Below the pieces are notes generated by a model that saw only the letters and a list, made by a program, of their open reading frames with translations, searched no databases and was not told the DNA's origin. A stretch of 64,000 nt of DNA, taken from assembly GCA_964531265.1 (NCBI GenBank), contig CAZHDW010000002.1, positions 1-64,000 on the forward strand. The letters run 5' to 3'. Origin of the DNA: Hominenteromicrobium sp964531265. GTDB lineage: Bacteria > Bacillota > Clostridia > Oscillospirales > Acutalibacteraceae. Of the stretch, positions 16,282-24,274 are shown piece by piece; the stretch's first letter is position 1; every line of letters begins with the position of its first letter. The position numbers were made by a program, and so were the translations under genes.

Positions 16282-17808
16282 TTGAGTCTTAGAAAAAATT
16301 TATCCGAAAAGTGGATGGAGGCACTGCGTGCCGTAATGCCAATTGTGTGCATCGTCATGCTGCTGTGCTTCACCATTGCTCCCATTTCCCCAAGTATCCT
16401 GCTCTGCTTCCTTATGGGCACGGTGCTCCTGCTGGTAGGTATGATGTTCTTCACCGCCGGCGCGGAGATAGCCATGACACCTATGGGTGAGCGTGTGGGT
16501 ACGGCAATGACCAAAACGAAAAAGCTTGGCATTGTTGTTCTTCTTTCCTTTCTGCTCGGATTCATCATCACTGTGTCCGAACCGGATCTCCAGGTGCTTG
16601 CAGAACAGGTTCCGTCCGTACCGAATGTTATCCTGATACTATCGGTTGCCTTCGGCGTCGGCGTATTCCTTGTCGTTGCACTTCTACGTATGCTGTTCTC
16701 AATTGCTCTGCCAAAGCTGCTTGTGTGCTGCTATCTGGTGGTTTTTGCACTTTCGTTTTTTGTTCCGCGTGAATTCCTTGCGGTTGCCTTTGACTCCGGC
16801 GGTGTTACCACCGGCCCGATGACGGTTCCGTTCATCATGGCTCTCGGTGTCGGTATATCTGCGATACGTAGTGACCGTCATGCTGCGGACGACAGCTTCG
16901 GCCTCGTCGCTCTGGCCTCCGTCGGCCCGATACTTGCCGTCATGACACTGGGTCTCATATATAATCCGGATAAGGCCGAGTACATTCCCCCCACTATTCC
17001 GAAAATCAATGATTCCATCGATCTTTGGAATATGTTCGGAGAGGGTCTTCCGAAATACCTCGGAGAGATAGCCGTTTCGCTTCTCCCCATCGTGCTGTTC
17101 TTCCTTGCCGCACAGGTGATTGTACTGAAGCTTGACCGCCGCCAGCTTCTCAGAATGGGCGTCGGACTCCTTTATACATACGTGGGCCTTGTGCTCTTCC
17201 TCACCGGTGTTAATGTCGGCTTTATGCCGGCCGGTAACTATATCGGTCAGGTGCTTGCAGGCTATAAATATCCGTGGATAATCATTCCCGTTGCAATGGT
17301 AATGGGCTACTTTATAGTTCGTGCAGAGCCCGCTGTCTACGTCCTCAACAAGCAGGTTGAGGAGATAACCGACGGCGCTATCTCAGCAAAGGCCATGGGC
17401 CTCGGCCTCTCCATAGGTGTTGCTATTTCCCTCGGTCTGGCCATGCTCAGAGTGCTCACCGGCATATCCATTCTCTGGCTGCTCATTCCCGGATACGCCA
17501 TCGCACTTGGCATATCCTTCTTCGTACCGAAGATTTACACTGCCATCGCATTTGACTCCGGCGGAGTTGCATCCGGCCCGATGACAGCTACCTTCCTGCT
17601 GCCCCTTGCACAGGGCGCATGCACCGCTCTCGGCGGAGATATCGTAACCGATGCCTTCGGCGTTGTTGCCATGGTCGCCATGACGCCACTTATAACCATT
17701 CAGGTTATGGGACTCGCCACTAAGCTCATGCAGCGTCGCAAGCCCGGCACAAAGCACGATGTCGATATGCTCGAGGCACTGGACAACGATACCATTATCG
17801 AGCTTTAA
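16282..17808 (+). CDS. DUF1538 family polytopic membrane protein
   Basis: A 508-residue integral membrane protein made of two homologous halves. The repeat is plain in the paired motifs AFDSGGVTTGPMTVPF in the first half and AFDSGGVASGPMTATF in the second, each followed by a DSFG/DAFG-V-A-T/S-P-I segment. About twelve to fourteen membrane spans and the inverted-looking re-entrant GPMT motifs suggest a transporter or channel, but no substrate is established. The TTG at 16282 matches the expected N-terminus; its ribosome site is weak. A TATAAT box lies at 16222-16227. The next gene encodes a double PII-like protein, which suggests control of this protein by a nucleotide or metabolite signal. 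Confidence 0.85.
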   Translation: MSLRKNLSEKWMEALRAVMPIVCIVMLLCFTIAPISPSILLCFLMGTVLLLVGMMFFTAGAEIAMTPMGERVGTAMTKTKKLGIVVLLSFLLGFIITVSEPDLQVLAEQVPSVPNVILILSVAFGVGVFLVVALLRMLFSIALPKLLVCCYLVVFALSFFVPREFLAVAFDSGGVTTGPMTVPFIMALGVGISAIRSDRHAADDSFGLVALASVGPILAVMTLGLIYNPDKAEYIPPTIPKINDSIDLWNMFGEGLPKYLGEIAVSLLPIVLFFLAAQVIVLKLDRRQLLRMGVGLLYTYVGLVLFLTGVNVGFMPAGNYIGQVLAGYKYPWIIIPVAMVMGYFIVRAEPAVYVLNKQVEEITDGAISAKAMGLGLSIGVAISLGLAMLRVLTGISILWLLIPGYAIALGISFFVPKIYTAIAFDSGGVASGPMTATFLLPLAQGACTALGGDIVTDAFGVVAMVAMTPLITIQVMGLATKLMQRRKPGTKHDVDMLEALDNDTIIEL

Positions 17809-17826
17809 AGGAGTGTGGTTCAAGCT

Positions 17827-18525
17827 ATGGGTAACTCATTATATTGGATGGTCACCATTACTGACCGCAATCAGACACGCAAATTTGTTTCTTTCTATGA
17901 GAATTACGGCGTTAAGGTAATGTTCAATGCCATAGGCCACGGCACTGCGGCCTCCGATGTTCTCAACTATTTCAGTCTTGAGGCCACGCAGAAGGAGATC
18001 ATCTTCGCTGTTGTTACCGATACCGTTTGGGCGGATATCAAAAAGGGACTTCAGAGTATCATGCAGATAGATTTTCCCGGCATGGGCATCGCATTCGTTG
18101 TCCCCATGAGCAGCATAGGCGGAAAGCGCCAGCTCAACTTCCTTACAGGTGGACAGGAATTTACGAAAGGAGAGGAAACTGTTTTGAAATCTACAAAATA
18201 TGAGCTTTTGGTGGTTATCGCCAACCAGGGCTATACCGAGCTTATCATGGACGCAGCCCGCCGCGCAAACGCAGGTGGCGGTACTGTGCTCCACGCAAAG
18301 GGTACCGGCATGGACGGTGCCGAGAAATTCCTCGGCGTTTCCCTTGCGGATGAAAAGGAAATTGTTCTCATCGTTGTTAAGCAGGAATTGAAAAACGATG
18401 TTATGAGCGCCATTATGAAGGATGCCGGTCTTGAGACCAAAGCTCGCTCCATCGTATTCTCCCTGCCCGTCACAAGCACAGCAGGTCTGCGCCTTGCCGA
18501 GCTGAAGAACTCCGACGAGGAGTAA
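17827..18525 (+). CDS. Tandem PII-like signalling protein
   Basis: A 232-residue protein with two ferredoxin-like PII-type domains in one chain: about 1-105 (VTITDRNQTRKFVSFYENYG, later IAFVVPMSS) and about 118-228 (LLVVIANQGYTELIMDAARRAN, GGGTVLHAKGTG, IVFSLPVTS). It lacks the uridylylated tyrosine T-loop of true GlnB. PII proteins usually form trimers that bind ATP, ADP, AMP or bicarbonate and gate membrane transporters. The gene follows the DUF1538 gene by 18 bases, so it probably regulates that membrane protein. The ATG at 17827 is chosen over the GTG at 17815, which is too close to the AAAGGAG site; the choice is uncertain. Confidence 0.82.
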   Translation: MGNSLYWMVTITDRNQTRKFVSFYENYGVKVMFNAIGHGTAASDVLNYFSLEATQKEIIFAVVTDTVWADIKKGLQSIMQIDFPGMGIAFVVPMSSIGGKRQLNFLTGGQEFTKGEETVLKSTKYELLVVIANQGYTELIMDAARRANAGGGTVLHAKGTGMDGAEKFLGVSLADEKEIVLIVVKQELKNDVMSAIMKDAGLETKARSIVFSLPVTSTAGLRLAELKNSDEE

Positions 18526-18543
18526 TCTGCTCCGATACATTTT

Positions 18544-18577
18544 GTGGGATATCCGTTACTTCGGATATCCCACTTTT
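18544..18577 (+). terminator. Intrinsic terminator after the PII-like gene
   Basis: A perfect 12-base stem (18544-18555 with 18562-18573), a 6-base loop and TTTT. Confidence 0.9.
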
Positions 18578-18618
18578 GTTTGCTTAAAATTTAACATAAA
18601 AAAATTTCCGATCTTCGC

Positions 18619-18647
18619 TTGACAAATTTAAGAGAAAAGTGTATTAT
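18619..18647 (+). promoter_or_regulatory. Promoter of the metY transcription unit
   Basis: TTGACA (18619-18624), a 17-base spacer and TATTAT (18642-18647). It leaves an untranslated leader of about 160 bases before metY. Confidence 0.8.
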
Positions 18648-18696
18648 TCAATACATACCAAACAGATAGGCATTATATGCGATAGGTGGTTAAAGT

Positions 18697-18753
18697 ATGC
18701 AGATCCATAACATCTATTTATTACGACACAATTTTCGAAACGGACGAATGTGA
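18697..18753 (+). CDS. Putative leader peptide (uORF) upstream of metY
   Basis: An 18-residue ORF, MQIHNIYLLRHNFRNGRM, lies in the long leader of metY. It has an AGGTGG ribosome site 7 bases before its ATG, better than chance would often give. The next gene makes homocysteine from a sulfur donor, so the peptide may belong to a translation-coupled attenuation system. It contains no run of Cys or Met codons, so a classic amino-acid attenuator is not clear. Weak pairing is possible after the uORF (GTGA at 18749-18752 with TCAC at 18771-18774). I found no SAM-I riboswitch or T-box signature. Confidence 0.45.
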   Translation: MQIHNIYLLRHNFRNGRM

Positions 18754-18813
18754 TACTCCTTGTAGCCTAGGTCACTATTAAGCATCATAAAATATATACA
18801 GGGAGAATTTACC

Positions 18814-20106
18814 ATGAATTATACATATGACAACAATTACAGGTTCGAGACCATTCAGCTTCATGCCGGACAGGAAACACCGGATGCCGTATCCGACGCA
18901 CGCGCTGTGCCGATCTACCAGACGACCTCCTATGTTTTTAAGAACTCCGCTCATGCCGCCGCAAGATTCGGTCTTTCCGATTCCGGCAATATCTACGGCA
19001 GACTGACAAATACAACCGTTGATATCTTTGAGCAGCGCATTGCAGCGCTTGAGGGCGGAGTTGCCGCACTTGCAACAGCCTCCGGCGCGGCCGCGATATA
19101 TTACACCTTTTTGAATCTCGCACAGAGCGGCGACAACATCGTATCTGCGAAGACAATTTACGGCGGCACCTATAACCTTCTCGCTCACACTCTCCCCCAG
19201 TACGGCGTGACGGCTAAATTTGTGGATCCCGATGAAGAGGATTCCTTTGAAAAGGCCATTGACGAGAACACAAAGGCTGTTTTCATCGAAACGATAGGCA
19301 ACCCGAATGCCACACTCATTGATATTGAAAAAACGGCTGCTGTGGCACATGCACACAATATTCCGCTGGTCGTTGATTCCACCTTTGCAACCCCGTACCT
19401 CCTGCGTCCGTTTGAATACGGCGCCGATATCGTTGTACATTCCGCCACAAAGTTTATAGGCGGTCACGGCACCGCCATCGGCGGCGTTATCGTGGACAGC
19501 GGCAAATTCGATTGGGAAAAGAGCGGCAAATTCCCGCATCTCACCGAGCCGAATCCGAGCTATCACGGTGTCAGCTTCACAAAGGCCGCCGGCCCTGCCG
19601 CTTTCGTAACAAGCATACGCGCCATTCTTCTGCGTGATACCGGAGCTACTCTGGCGCCGCTTCATGCATTCCTGTTCCTCCAGGGACTCGAGACACTCTC
19701 CCTGAGAGTTGAGCGCCATGTTGAGAACGCTCTGAAGGTCGTTGATTTTCTTTCTAAGCATCCAAATGTCGAGAGTGTAAATCACCCCTCTCTTCCGGAT
19801 CATCCGCATCACGAGCTCTACAAAAGGTATTTCCCGAATGGCGGAGCCTCAATATTCACCTTTAATATAAAGGGTGGTGCAGAGGAGGCAATGGCCTTTA
19901 TAGATCGTCTCAAGGTCTTCTCTCTGCTTGCAAACGTGGCAGATGTAAAGTCCCTCGTAATACATCCGGCATCCACCACACATGCTCAGCTCACCGAGGA
20001 GGAGCAGATAGACCAGGGAATTTACCCAAACACTATCAGGCTCTCAATCGGCACGGAGCACATCGACGATATTCTCGCCGATCTTTCACAAGCGTTCAAG
20101 GAATAA
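18814..20106 (+). CDS. metY: O-acetylhomoserine (thiol)-lyase / homocysteine synthase
   Basis: A 430-residue pyridoxal-phosphate enzyme of the Cys/Met metabolism family that replaces the acetyl group of O-acetylhomoserine with sulfide to give homocysteine. It begins with FETIQLHAGQETPDA and has TSYVFKNSAHAAARF, the family YGRLTNPT-like YGRLTNTT, and the PLP lysine in HSATKFIGGHGTAIGG. Length and the lack of a cystathionine-type C-terminus fit MetY rather than MetB. The ATG at 18814 follows AGGGAG. It has its own promoter, a long leader with a candidate uORF, and a terminator. Expression is probably tied to sulfur or methionine status. Confidence 0.95.
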   Translation: MNYTYDNNYRFETIQLHAGQETPDAVSDARAVPIYQTTSYVFKNSAHAAARFGLSDSGNIYGRLTNTTVDIFEQRIAALEGGVAALATASGAAAIYYTFLNLAQSGDNIVSAKTIYGGTYNLLAHTLPQYGVTAKFVDPDEEDSFEKAIDENTKAVFIETIGNPNATLIDIEKTAAVAHAHNIPLVVDSTFATPYLLRPFEYGADIVVHSATKFIGGHGTAIGGVIVDSGKFDWEKSGKFPHLTEPNPSYHGVSFTKAAGPAAFVTSIRAILLRDTGATLAPLHAFLFLQGLETLSLRVERHVENALKVVDFLSKHPNVESVNHPSLPDHPHHELYKRYFPNGGASIFTFNIKGGAEEAMAFIDRLKVFSLLANVADVKSLVIHPASTTHAQLTEEEQIDQGIYPNTIRLSIGTEHIDDILADLSQAFKE

Positions 20107-20128
20107 TCCCACAATATACACAGCAAAA

Positions 20129-20168
20129 GCGCCGCACACCGGGTAATACCGGTATGCGGCGCGCTGCT
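20129..20168. terminator. Terminator between metY and the MATE gene
   Basis: A 14-base GC-rich stem with one mismatch (20129-20142 with 20149-20162), close to a T-rich tract on the plus strand. It separates the two convergent genes. Confidence 0.75.
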
Positions 20169-20179
20169 TTTTATACTTG

Positions 20180-21580
20180 TTATATTTTGATTTTCAGCCA
20201 ATTGCCCTGCTTTATACGGATAAAGCCAAGCAGGAAGCGCATGAACTGGTCTCCTACAAGGCCGAGCCAAACGCCGAGAAGACCGAGGCCAACGGGATTG
20301 CACAGCACCCAGCTAAGGCCCGGACGGATGAGGGTAACGCTTATCAGGGAAGCAAATGCGGTGAATTTGGTATCTCCGGCACCTCTCAGGCAGCCAAAGA
20401 AAATAACCTGTGTTATCTGCATATAGATGACGAAGCAGAGTATGCGCATTATCATCTCGCCCATGTCGAGAATAGCCGCTTCGTCTGAGAAAAGGCTGAA
20501 CAGGTTGCGTCCGAAGAAAAAGAACACCATGGACATAATGAATGCGAAGACGAGTCCGAGTCTCTGGCACATTGATGCATAGAGCTTTGCAAGGTCTCTT
20601 CTCTGCTGGCCGAGGCTCCTGCCGATAAGTGCCACCGAAGCGACCGACAGACCGTCACCGAGCGAGAACGAGAGGCTCATCATATTCATACCGACCTGAT
20701 GTGCCGCATATGCCGTTGTGCCGAGATTAGCAACTGTAACAGCGAACAACAGGAAGCCTATTCTCATAAATATCTGCTCCACAAACGCACTTGAGCCGAC
20801 ATTAAGCAGAGATTTGATATCAAATTTGGAGGCAATGTAACCCTTGATACCGCGTATGTAAACGAAGGACTGCTTTGAAAACAGCGAAATTATGCTCATC
20901 GCACATCCGAAAACCGTACCGATAACCGTAGCTATTGCCGCACCGCGAATGCCAAGTGCCGGAAAGCCGAAATTGCCGCCTATGAGAAGATAGTTGAAGA
21001 TGACATTCACAAGGTTGGAGACGATATTTGTGCGCATCGCAAGCTTAGTATTACCGGCGCCGCGCTGTGCTGCATTTATCGTCAGCATGATGGTTGTAAA
21101 GATGATACCGGCAATGATGATGCGGAAATAGCTCACTGCCGCTTTATGTGTGTCCTCAGCAGAGCCTGCAAAGCGGATGATCGGATCTGCAAAGATGATG
21201 GCCAGAGTGGAAATAATGACCGTCATGACAACAACAAATCCGAGGCACATTCTCAGAATACGCACCGCACTCTCTCGATTTTCCTCTCCCCTGCGTCTTG
21301 CAACAAGGGACGAAACCGCGGTGTTCATCGACATAAACAGGCACAGGCAGATGAATTTCGGCTGTGTCGTCAGGCCGACCGCCGCAATGGCATAGGAGCC
21401 AAGCGAGCTTACCATTATCGTATCGATAAAGCCGACAAGAGCTATCAGAAACGACTCGATAATGGACGGCCAGGCCATGCTGACTGTATCGCTGAGCAAT
21501 GTTTTGGTTGGCGGTATCGGCCCGGCGACGGGCTCACTGCGTAAAACACGCTCGACATTGAATAACTTCAAGGGACTCAC
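20180..21580 (-). CDS. MATE-family efflux transporter
   Basis: A 466-residue multidrug and toxic compound extrusion protein with about twelve transmembrane helices in two homologous bundles. Typical segments are AWPSIIESFLIALVGFIDTIMVSSLG near the N-terminus, the GAGNTKLAMR motif in the middle and GAGDTKFTAF in the second half. It should export cationic drugs or metabolites by Na+ or H+ antiport. The GTG start at 21580 gives a 30-residue polar N-terminus and has only a weak ACGGA site nearby. It has a consensus promoter with a palindrome over the -10 box, so repression by an unlinked regulator is likely. Confidence 0.93.
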   Translation of the reverse strand: MSPLKLFNVERVLRSEPVAGPIPPTKTLLSDTVSMAWPSIIESFLIALVGFIDTIMVSSLGSYAIAAVGLTTQPKFICLCLFMSMNTAVSSLVARRRGEENRESAVRILRMCLGFVVVMTVIISTLAIIFADPIIRFAGSAEDTHKAAVSYFRIIIAGIIFTTIMLTINAAQRGAGNTKLAMRTNIVSNLVNVIFNYLLIGGNFGFPALGIRGAAIATVIGTVFGCAMSIISLFSKQSFVYIRGIKGYIASKFDIKSLLNVGSSAFVEQIFMRIGFLLFAVTVANLGTTAYAAHQVGMNMMSLSFSLGDGLSVASVALIGRSLGQQRRDLAKLYASMCQRLGLVFAFIMSMVFFFFGRNLFSLFSDEAAILDMGEMIMRILCFVIYMQITQVIFFGCLRGAGDTKFTAFASLISVTLIRPGLSWVLCNPVGLGLLGVWLGLVGDQFMRFLLGFIRIKQGNWLKIKI

Positions 21581-21613
21581 TCCGTTCTAAATAGTTGCGT
21601 TTGAAACAAATTC

Positions 21614-21642
21614 AGTATACCATAAGCCATGGTATATGTCAA
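21614..21642 (-). promoter_or_regulatory. Promoter of the MATE gene with palindromic operator
   Basis: On the minus strand TTGACA (21637-21642), 17 bases, then TATACT (21614-21619). An inverted repeat with 8-base arms (21616-21623 and 21629-21636, core ATACCAT/ATGGTAT) covers the -10 box and most of the spacer. This is where a repressor would act; the protein is not encoded nearby. Confidence 0.75.
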
Positions 21643-21652
21643 CTCAGAGCGA

Positions 21653-22255
21653 TCAGGCAAGCTCCATAACGCCAAAATCCTGCGGTCTGTGATAATCCGG
21701 TGTGTCCGAGGTACTCGGATTCCAGAGTAAATAGTGCGGTGCTGCGGTCTTATCGCCGCATTTATAGCAGTTTGCGTGCAGCATTCTGCCGCCTTTCAGC
21801 TCGTAGCCGGGATAGAACTGCTGTATAAATGTAAGCGGTATCTTATAGAACAGCTCCCAGCCATCATCCAGCCTGTTAGCCTCAACGCCGAAAAGCTCCT
21901 TAATATCGTGAGGGATCAATCTTATGCTGTCGTGTCTGCCATGTCCGAAGCCCAGATGCACGCAGCCGTTCGGATTGAACTCGATATTGAAGTATCTGCC
22001 GTCTTCCGGCACCGGAGCAAAGAAAAACTCCATACAGCTATCCTCGCAGACGCGGCTCAGCAGCTCAGTGCCCTCGGCACGTATTTCTCTTTCCCATGCT
22101 CTCTGGTGGATATAGATTCCGCTCTCGTCATAGCAGAGCTGCTGCACCATCTTGATATCCGTCTCAGGCGTCCATGGTCTCTCGTCTACATTCAATACTG
22201 GGATGTCATCCCAGTTCGGTGCACCGTCAACTAAGGTAATTTTATAGTATTTCAT
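21653..22255 (-). CDS. CBM9-like carbohydrate-binding protein
   Basis: A 200-residue protein of the family-9-like carbohydrate-binding (DOMON-related) fold, shown by the strand-rich region from IYIHQRAWEREIRA through SCMEFFFAPVPEDGRYFNIEFNPNG and DGWELFYKIPL. There is no signal peptide, so it should be cytosolic, which is uncommon for binding modules but common for this stand-alone clostridial family. The ATG at 22255 follows GAAAGGAAG; a longer frame upstream lacks a ribosome site. It lies between the GH130 gene and the MATE gene and may help handle plant or host oligosaccharides. The ligand is unknown. Confidence 0.82.
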   Translation of the reverse strand: MKYYKITLVDGAPNWDDIPVLNVDERPWTPETDIKMVQQLCYDESGIYIHQRAWEREIRAEGTELLSRVCEDSCMEFFFAPVPEDGRYFNIEFNPNGCVHLGFGHGRHDSIRLIPHDIKELFGVEANRLDDGWELFYKIPLTFIQQFYPGYELKGGRMLHANCYKCGDKTAAPHYLLWNPSTSDTPDYHRPQDFGVMELA

Positions 22256-22353
22256 GTTATTCTTCCTTTCAGAAACAATTACTGCCGTTTCTGTCATGAT
22301 AACAAATAATCCCTGCGAAATCAACAGGAATTTGAAAAGCACCGATATAACAA

Positions 22354-22385
22354 AAGGCTCTGCCGCAATTAAGCAGCAGAGCCTT
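22354..22385 (-). terminator. Terminator of the GH130 gene
   Basis: A 10-base perfect stem (22354-22363 with 22376-22385). On the minus strand it runs into TTTTGTTAT, 28 bases after the GH130 stop. Confidence 0.8.
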
Positions 22386-22412
22386 CAGCAATATGCTCAG
22401 ATATCTGTTTGA

Positions 22413-23420
22413 TTATTTGCCGAAGTGCGGGTTCGGATACTTTCTCATGTAGCCGAGAAGCTCATCGACAGTTGTAAATGCCAGACCTGTAACAGTGTCA
22501 GCAGCGCCATAGTAGATAGCGATACGGCCTGTGTCGGCATCTGTAAGAGTTGCGCACGGGAATGTAACGTTCGGAACGTCACCGGTAAGCTCGTAGTCCT
22601 TTTCCGGACCGAAGACATAGAAGCTGCCTCTTTCCTTAACGATCCACGGCTTATCGATATCGAGCAGCGCAACGCCGAAGCGGTATACGAAGCCATTGCA
22701 GGAATTGAGAACTCCGTGGTAGATCATCAGCCAGCCCTCATCTGTTTCGATGGGAGTCGGGCCGGGGCCTACCTTCTTGGAATCCCAGCCTGTGCTTGTG
22801 CCGGTACCGAATACAAAGCGATGCTTGCCCCAGAAGGTCATATCCGGGCTCTCGCTGTAGAAGATATCGCCAAAGGGTGTATGGCCTGTATCGGACGGAC
22901 GGCTGAGCATTGCATAGTTGTCGCCGATCTTTCTCGGGAAGAGAACACCGTTACGGTTGTACGGCAGATATGCATTCTCAAGCTGATAGAAGGTCTTGAA
23001 GTCATATGTGTAGCCGACACCGATTGTCGGGCCATGGTAGCCGTTGCACCATGTTATGTAATACTTATCCTCGATAAGGCAGACACGGGGATCGTAGCGG
23101 TAGTCCTTGCGGATAACCTCCGGATCGCAGCCGGGTGCCGGCTCGAAAACGATGGGATCGTGGTTGATCTTCCAGTTAATGCCGTCCTCGGAGAAGCCTG
23201 CGAAGATATCCATCTGCAAACCGCGGTTATCGCAGCGGAAAACGCCTGCATATGCGCCCTCAAACGGAACGACTGCGGAGTTGAAAATACTGTTGGATGT
23301 CGGGATAAGGTCACGCGGAATGATCGGGTTCTGGTCATAACGCCAAACCGGCTTTGTGTAGCCCTGCGGCTTATCCTGCCAGGGCATATTCGGCAGTGCT
23401 TTGCCAATGATCTTTGCCAT
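22413..23420 (-). CDS. GH130 glycosidase, mannosyl-oligosaccharide phosphorylase type
   Basis: A 335-residue five-bladed beta-propeller enzyme that cleaves beta-1,4-mannosides using phosphate, yielding mannose-1-phosphate. It shows the family segments NSIFNSAVVPFEGAYAGVFR, the YDPRV motif with the proposed acid D110, WCNGYHGPTIG, and GWLMIYHGVLNSCNGFVYR, where the phosphate-contacting basic and histidine residues lie. Length is close to that of the mannooligosaccharide phosphorylases. No signal peptide, so it acts on imported sugars. The ATG at 23420 follows AGGAGG. It is monocistronic with a clear terminator. The exact linkage (mannosylglucose versus mannooligosaccharide) cannot be decided here. 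Confidence 0.92.
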   Translation of the reverse strand: MAKIIGKALPNMPWQDKPQGYTKPVWRYDQNPIIPRDLIPTSNSIFNSAVVPFEGAYAGVFRCDNRGLQMDIFAGFSEDGINWKINHDPIVFEPAPGCDPEVIRKDYRYDPRVCLIEDKYYITWCNGYHGPTIGVGYTYDFKTFYQLENAYLPYNRNGVLFPRKIGDNYAMLSRPSDTGHTPFGDIFYSESPDMTFWGKHRFVFGTGTSTGWDSKKVGPGPTPIETDEGWLMIYHGVLNSCNGFVYRFGVALLDIDKPWIVKERGSFYVFGPEKDYELTGDVPNVTFPCATLTDADTGRIAIYYGAADTVTGLAFTTVDELLGYMRKYPNPHFGK

Positions 23421-23593
23421 GTTAATTCCTCCTGAATTATTTTTGGGGGTTAAAGGCAGGAATAGTTATATATACCTGCACCATAAATATAATACCTAAA
23501 TTCAAAAAAGTAAAGGACTATTTTCGGAAATATTGAATTTTCTAACATTTGGTATGCAAATAAATTCTTTTTTGCACTTTGGGGAGGGATAAT

Positions 23594-24274
23594 ATGCTCG
23601 TAAATATTCTGCAATACCTTTCTTCCGTTATCTTTTTCTTTCTGCATGTTCAGAATAACGGTTCGTTTCCAAAGGCACTCAGTGCCGAAGAGGAGCAAAA
23701 ATGCCTTGCAGCGCTCAAAAACGGTGATCGTGAAGCCCGACAAAGACTTATAAAGCATAATCTACGCCTTGTGGTTCACATTGCCAAAAAGTATTATGCG
23801 GATGAAAACGAGCGCGATGACCTGATCTCAATCGGCACCATAGGACTGATAAAGGCCGTGGACAGCTTCCGACCCGATAAGGGCATACGCCTGTCAAGCT
23901 ACGCCTCCAGATGCATTGAGAACGAAATTCTCATGCATTTTCGCACTGTAAAGAAGACGGCACAGGATATTTCACTGAATGAGCCGATAGACACCGACAG
24001 GGACGGAAACACCCTCACACTTCTTGACACTATCGCCTCGGACAGCGACATTATCGATGATATCGACCTTAGAATGAAGATAAAGCAGCTCAGAAGTGCG
24101 CTGGGCGCTGTACTTACAGAGCGAGAACGCGAGATAATCATCCTGCGCTACGGCTTATCCGGCAATCGTCCACTTGTACAGCGAGAGGTGGCAAAGAAGC
24201 TGCACATTTCACGCAGCTATATCTCCCGTATTGAAAAAAAGGCACTTGAAAAGCTAAGGGCGCGCTTCACCTGA
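23594..24274 (+). CDS. sigK: Sporulation sigma factor SigK
   Basis: A 226-residue mother-cell sigma factor that directs late sporulation genes such as those for coat and cortex. Region 2 is seen in RLIKHNLRLVVHIAKKYYADE and DDLISIGTIGLIKAVDSF, and region 4 in LTEREREIIILRYGLSGN plus the helix-turn-helix QREVAKKLHISRSYISRIEKKAL. The hydrophobic N-terminus MLVNILQYLSSVIFFFLHV, followed by NNGSFPKALS, is the pro-sequence that is removed by SpoIVFB-type proteolysis. The gene is not split by a skin element. The ATG at 23594 follows GGGGAGGG. Its last 21 bases overlap the end of recQ on the other strand. Confidence 0.95.
   Translation: MLVNILQYLSSVIFFFLHVQNNGSFPKALSAEEEQKCLAALKNGDREARQRLIKHNLRLVVHIAKKYYADENERDDLISIGTIGLIKAVDSFRPDKGIRLSSYASRCIENEILMHFRTVKKTAQDISLNEPIDTDRDGNTLTLLDTIASDSDIIDDIDLRMKIKQLRSALGAVLTEREREIIILRYGLSGNRPLVQREVAKKLHISRSYISRIEKKALEKLRARFT

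Noticed and set aside
18655..18813. SAM-I, SAM-II or T-box riboswitch before metY
   Set aside because: None of the conserved blocks (kink-turn motif, TGGNACCGCG) is present and there is no terminator before the gene.
23500..23580. SigE-type promoter for sigK
   Set aside because: An ATATT and a GTATGCAAAT-like element are present but do not match the expected CATACA -10 closely enough to claim.
23594..24274. sigK interrupted by a skin prophage
   Set aside because: The reading frame is continuous from the pro-sequence through region 4.
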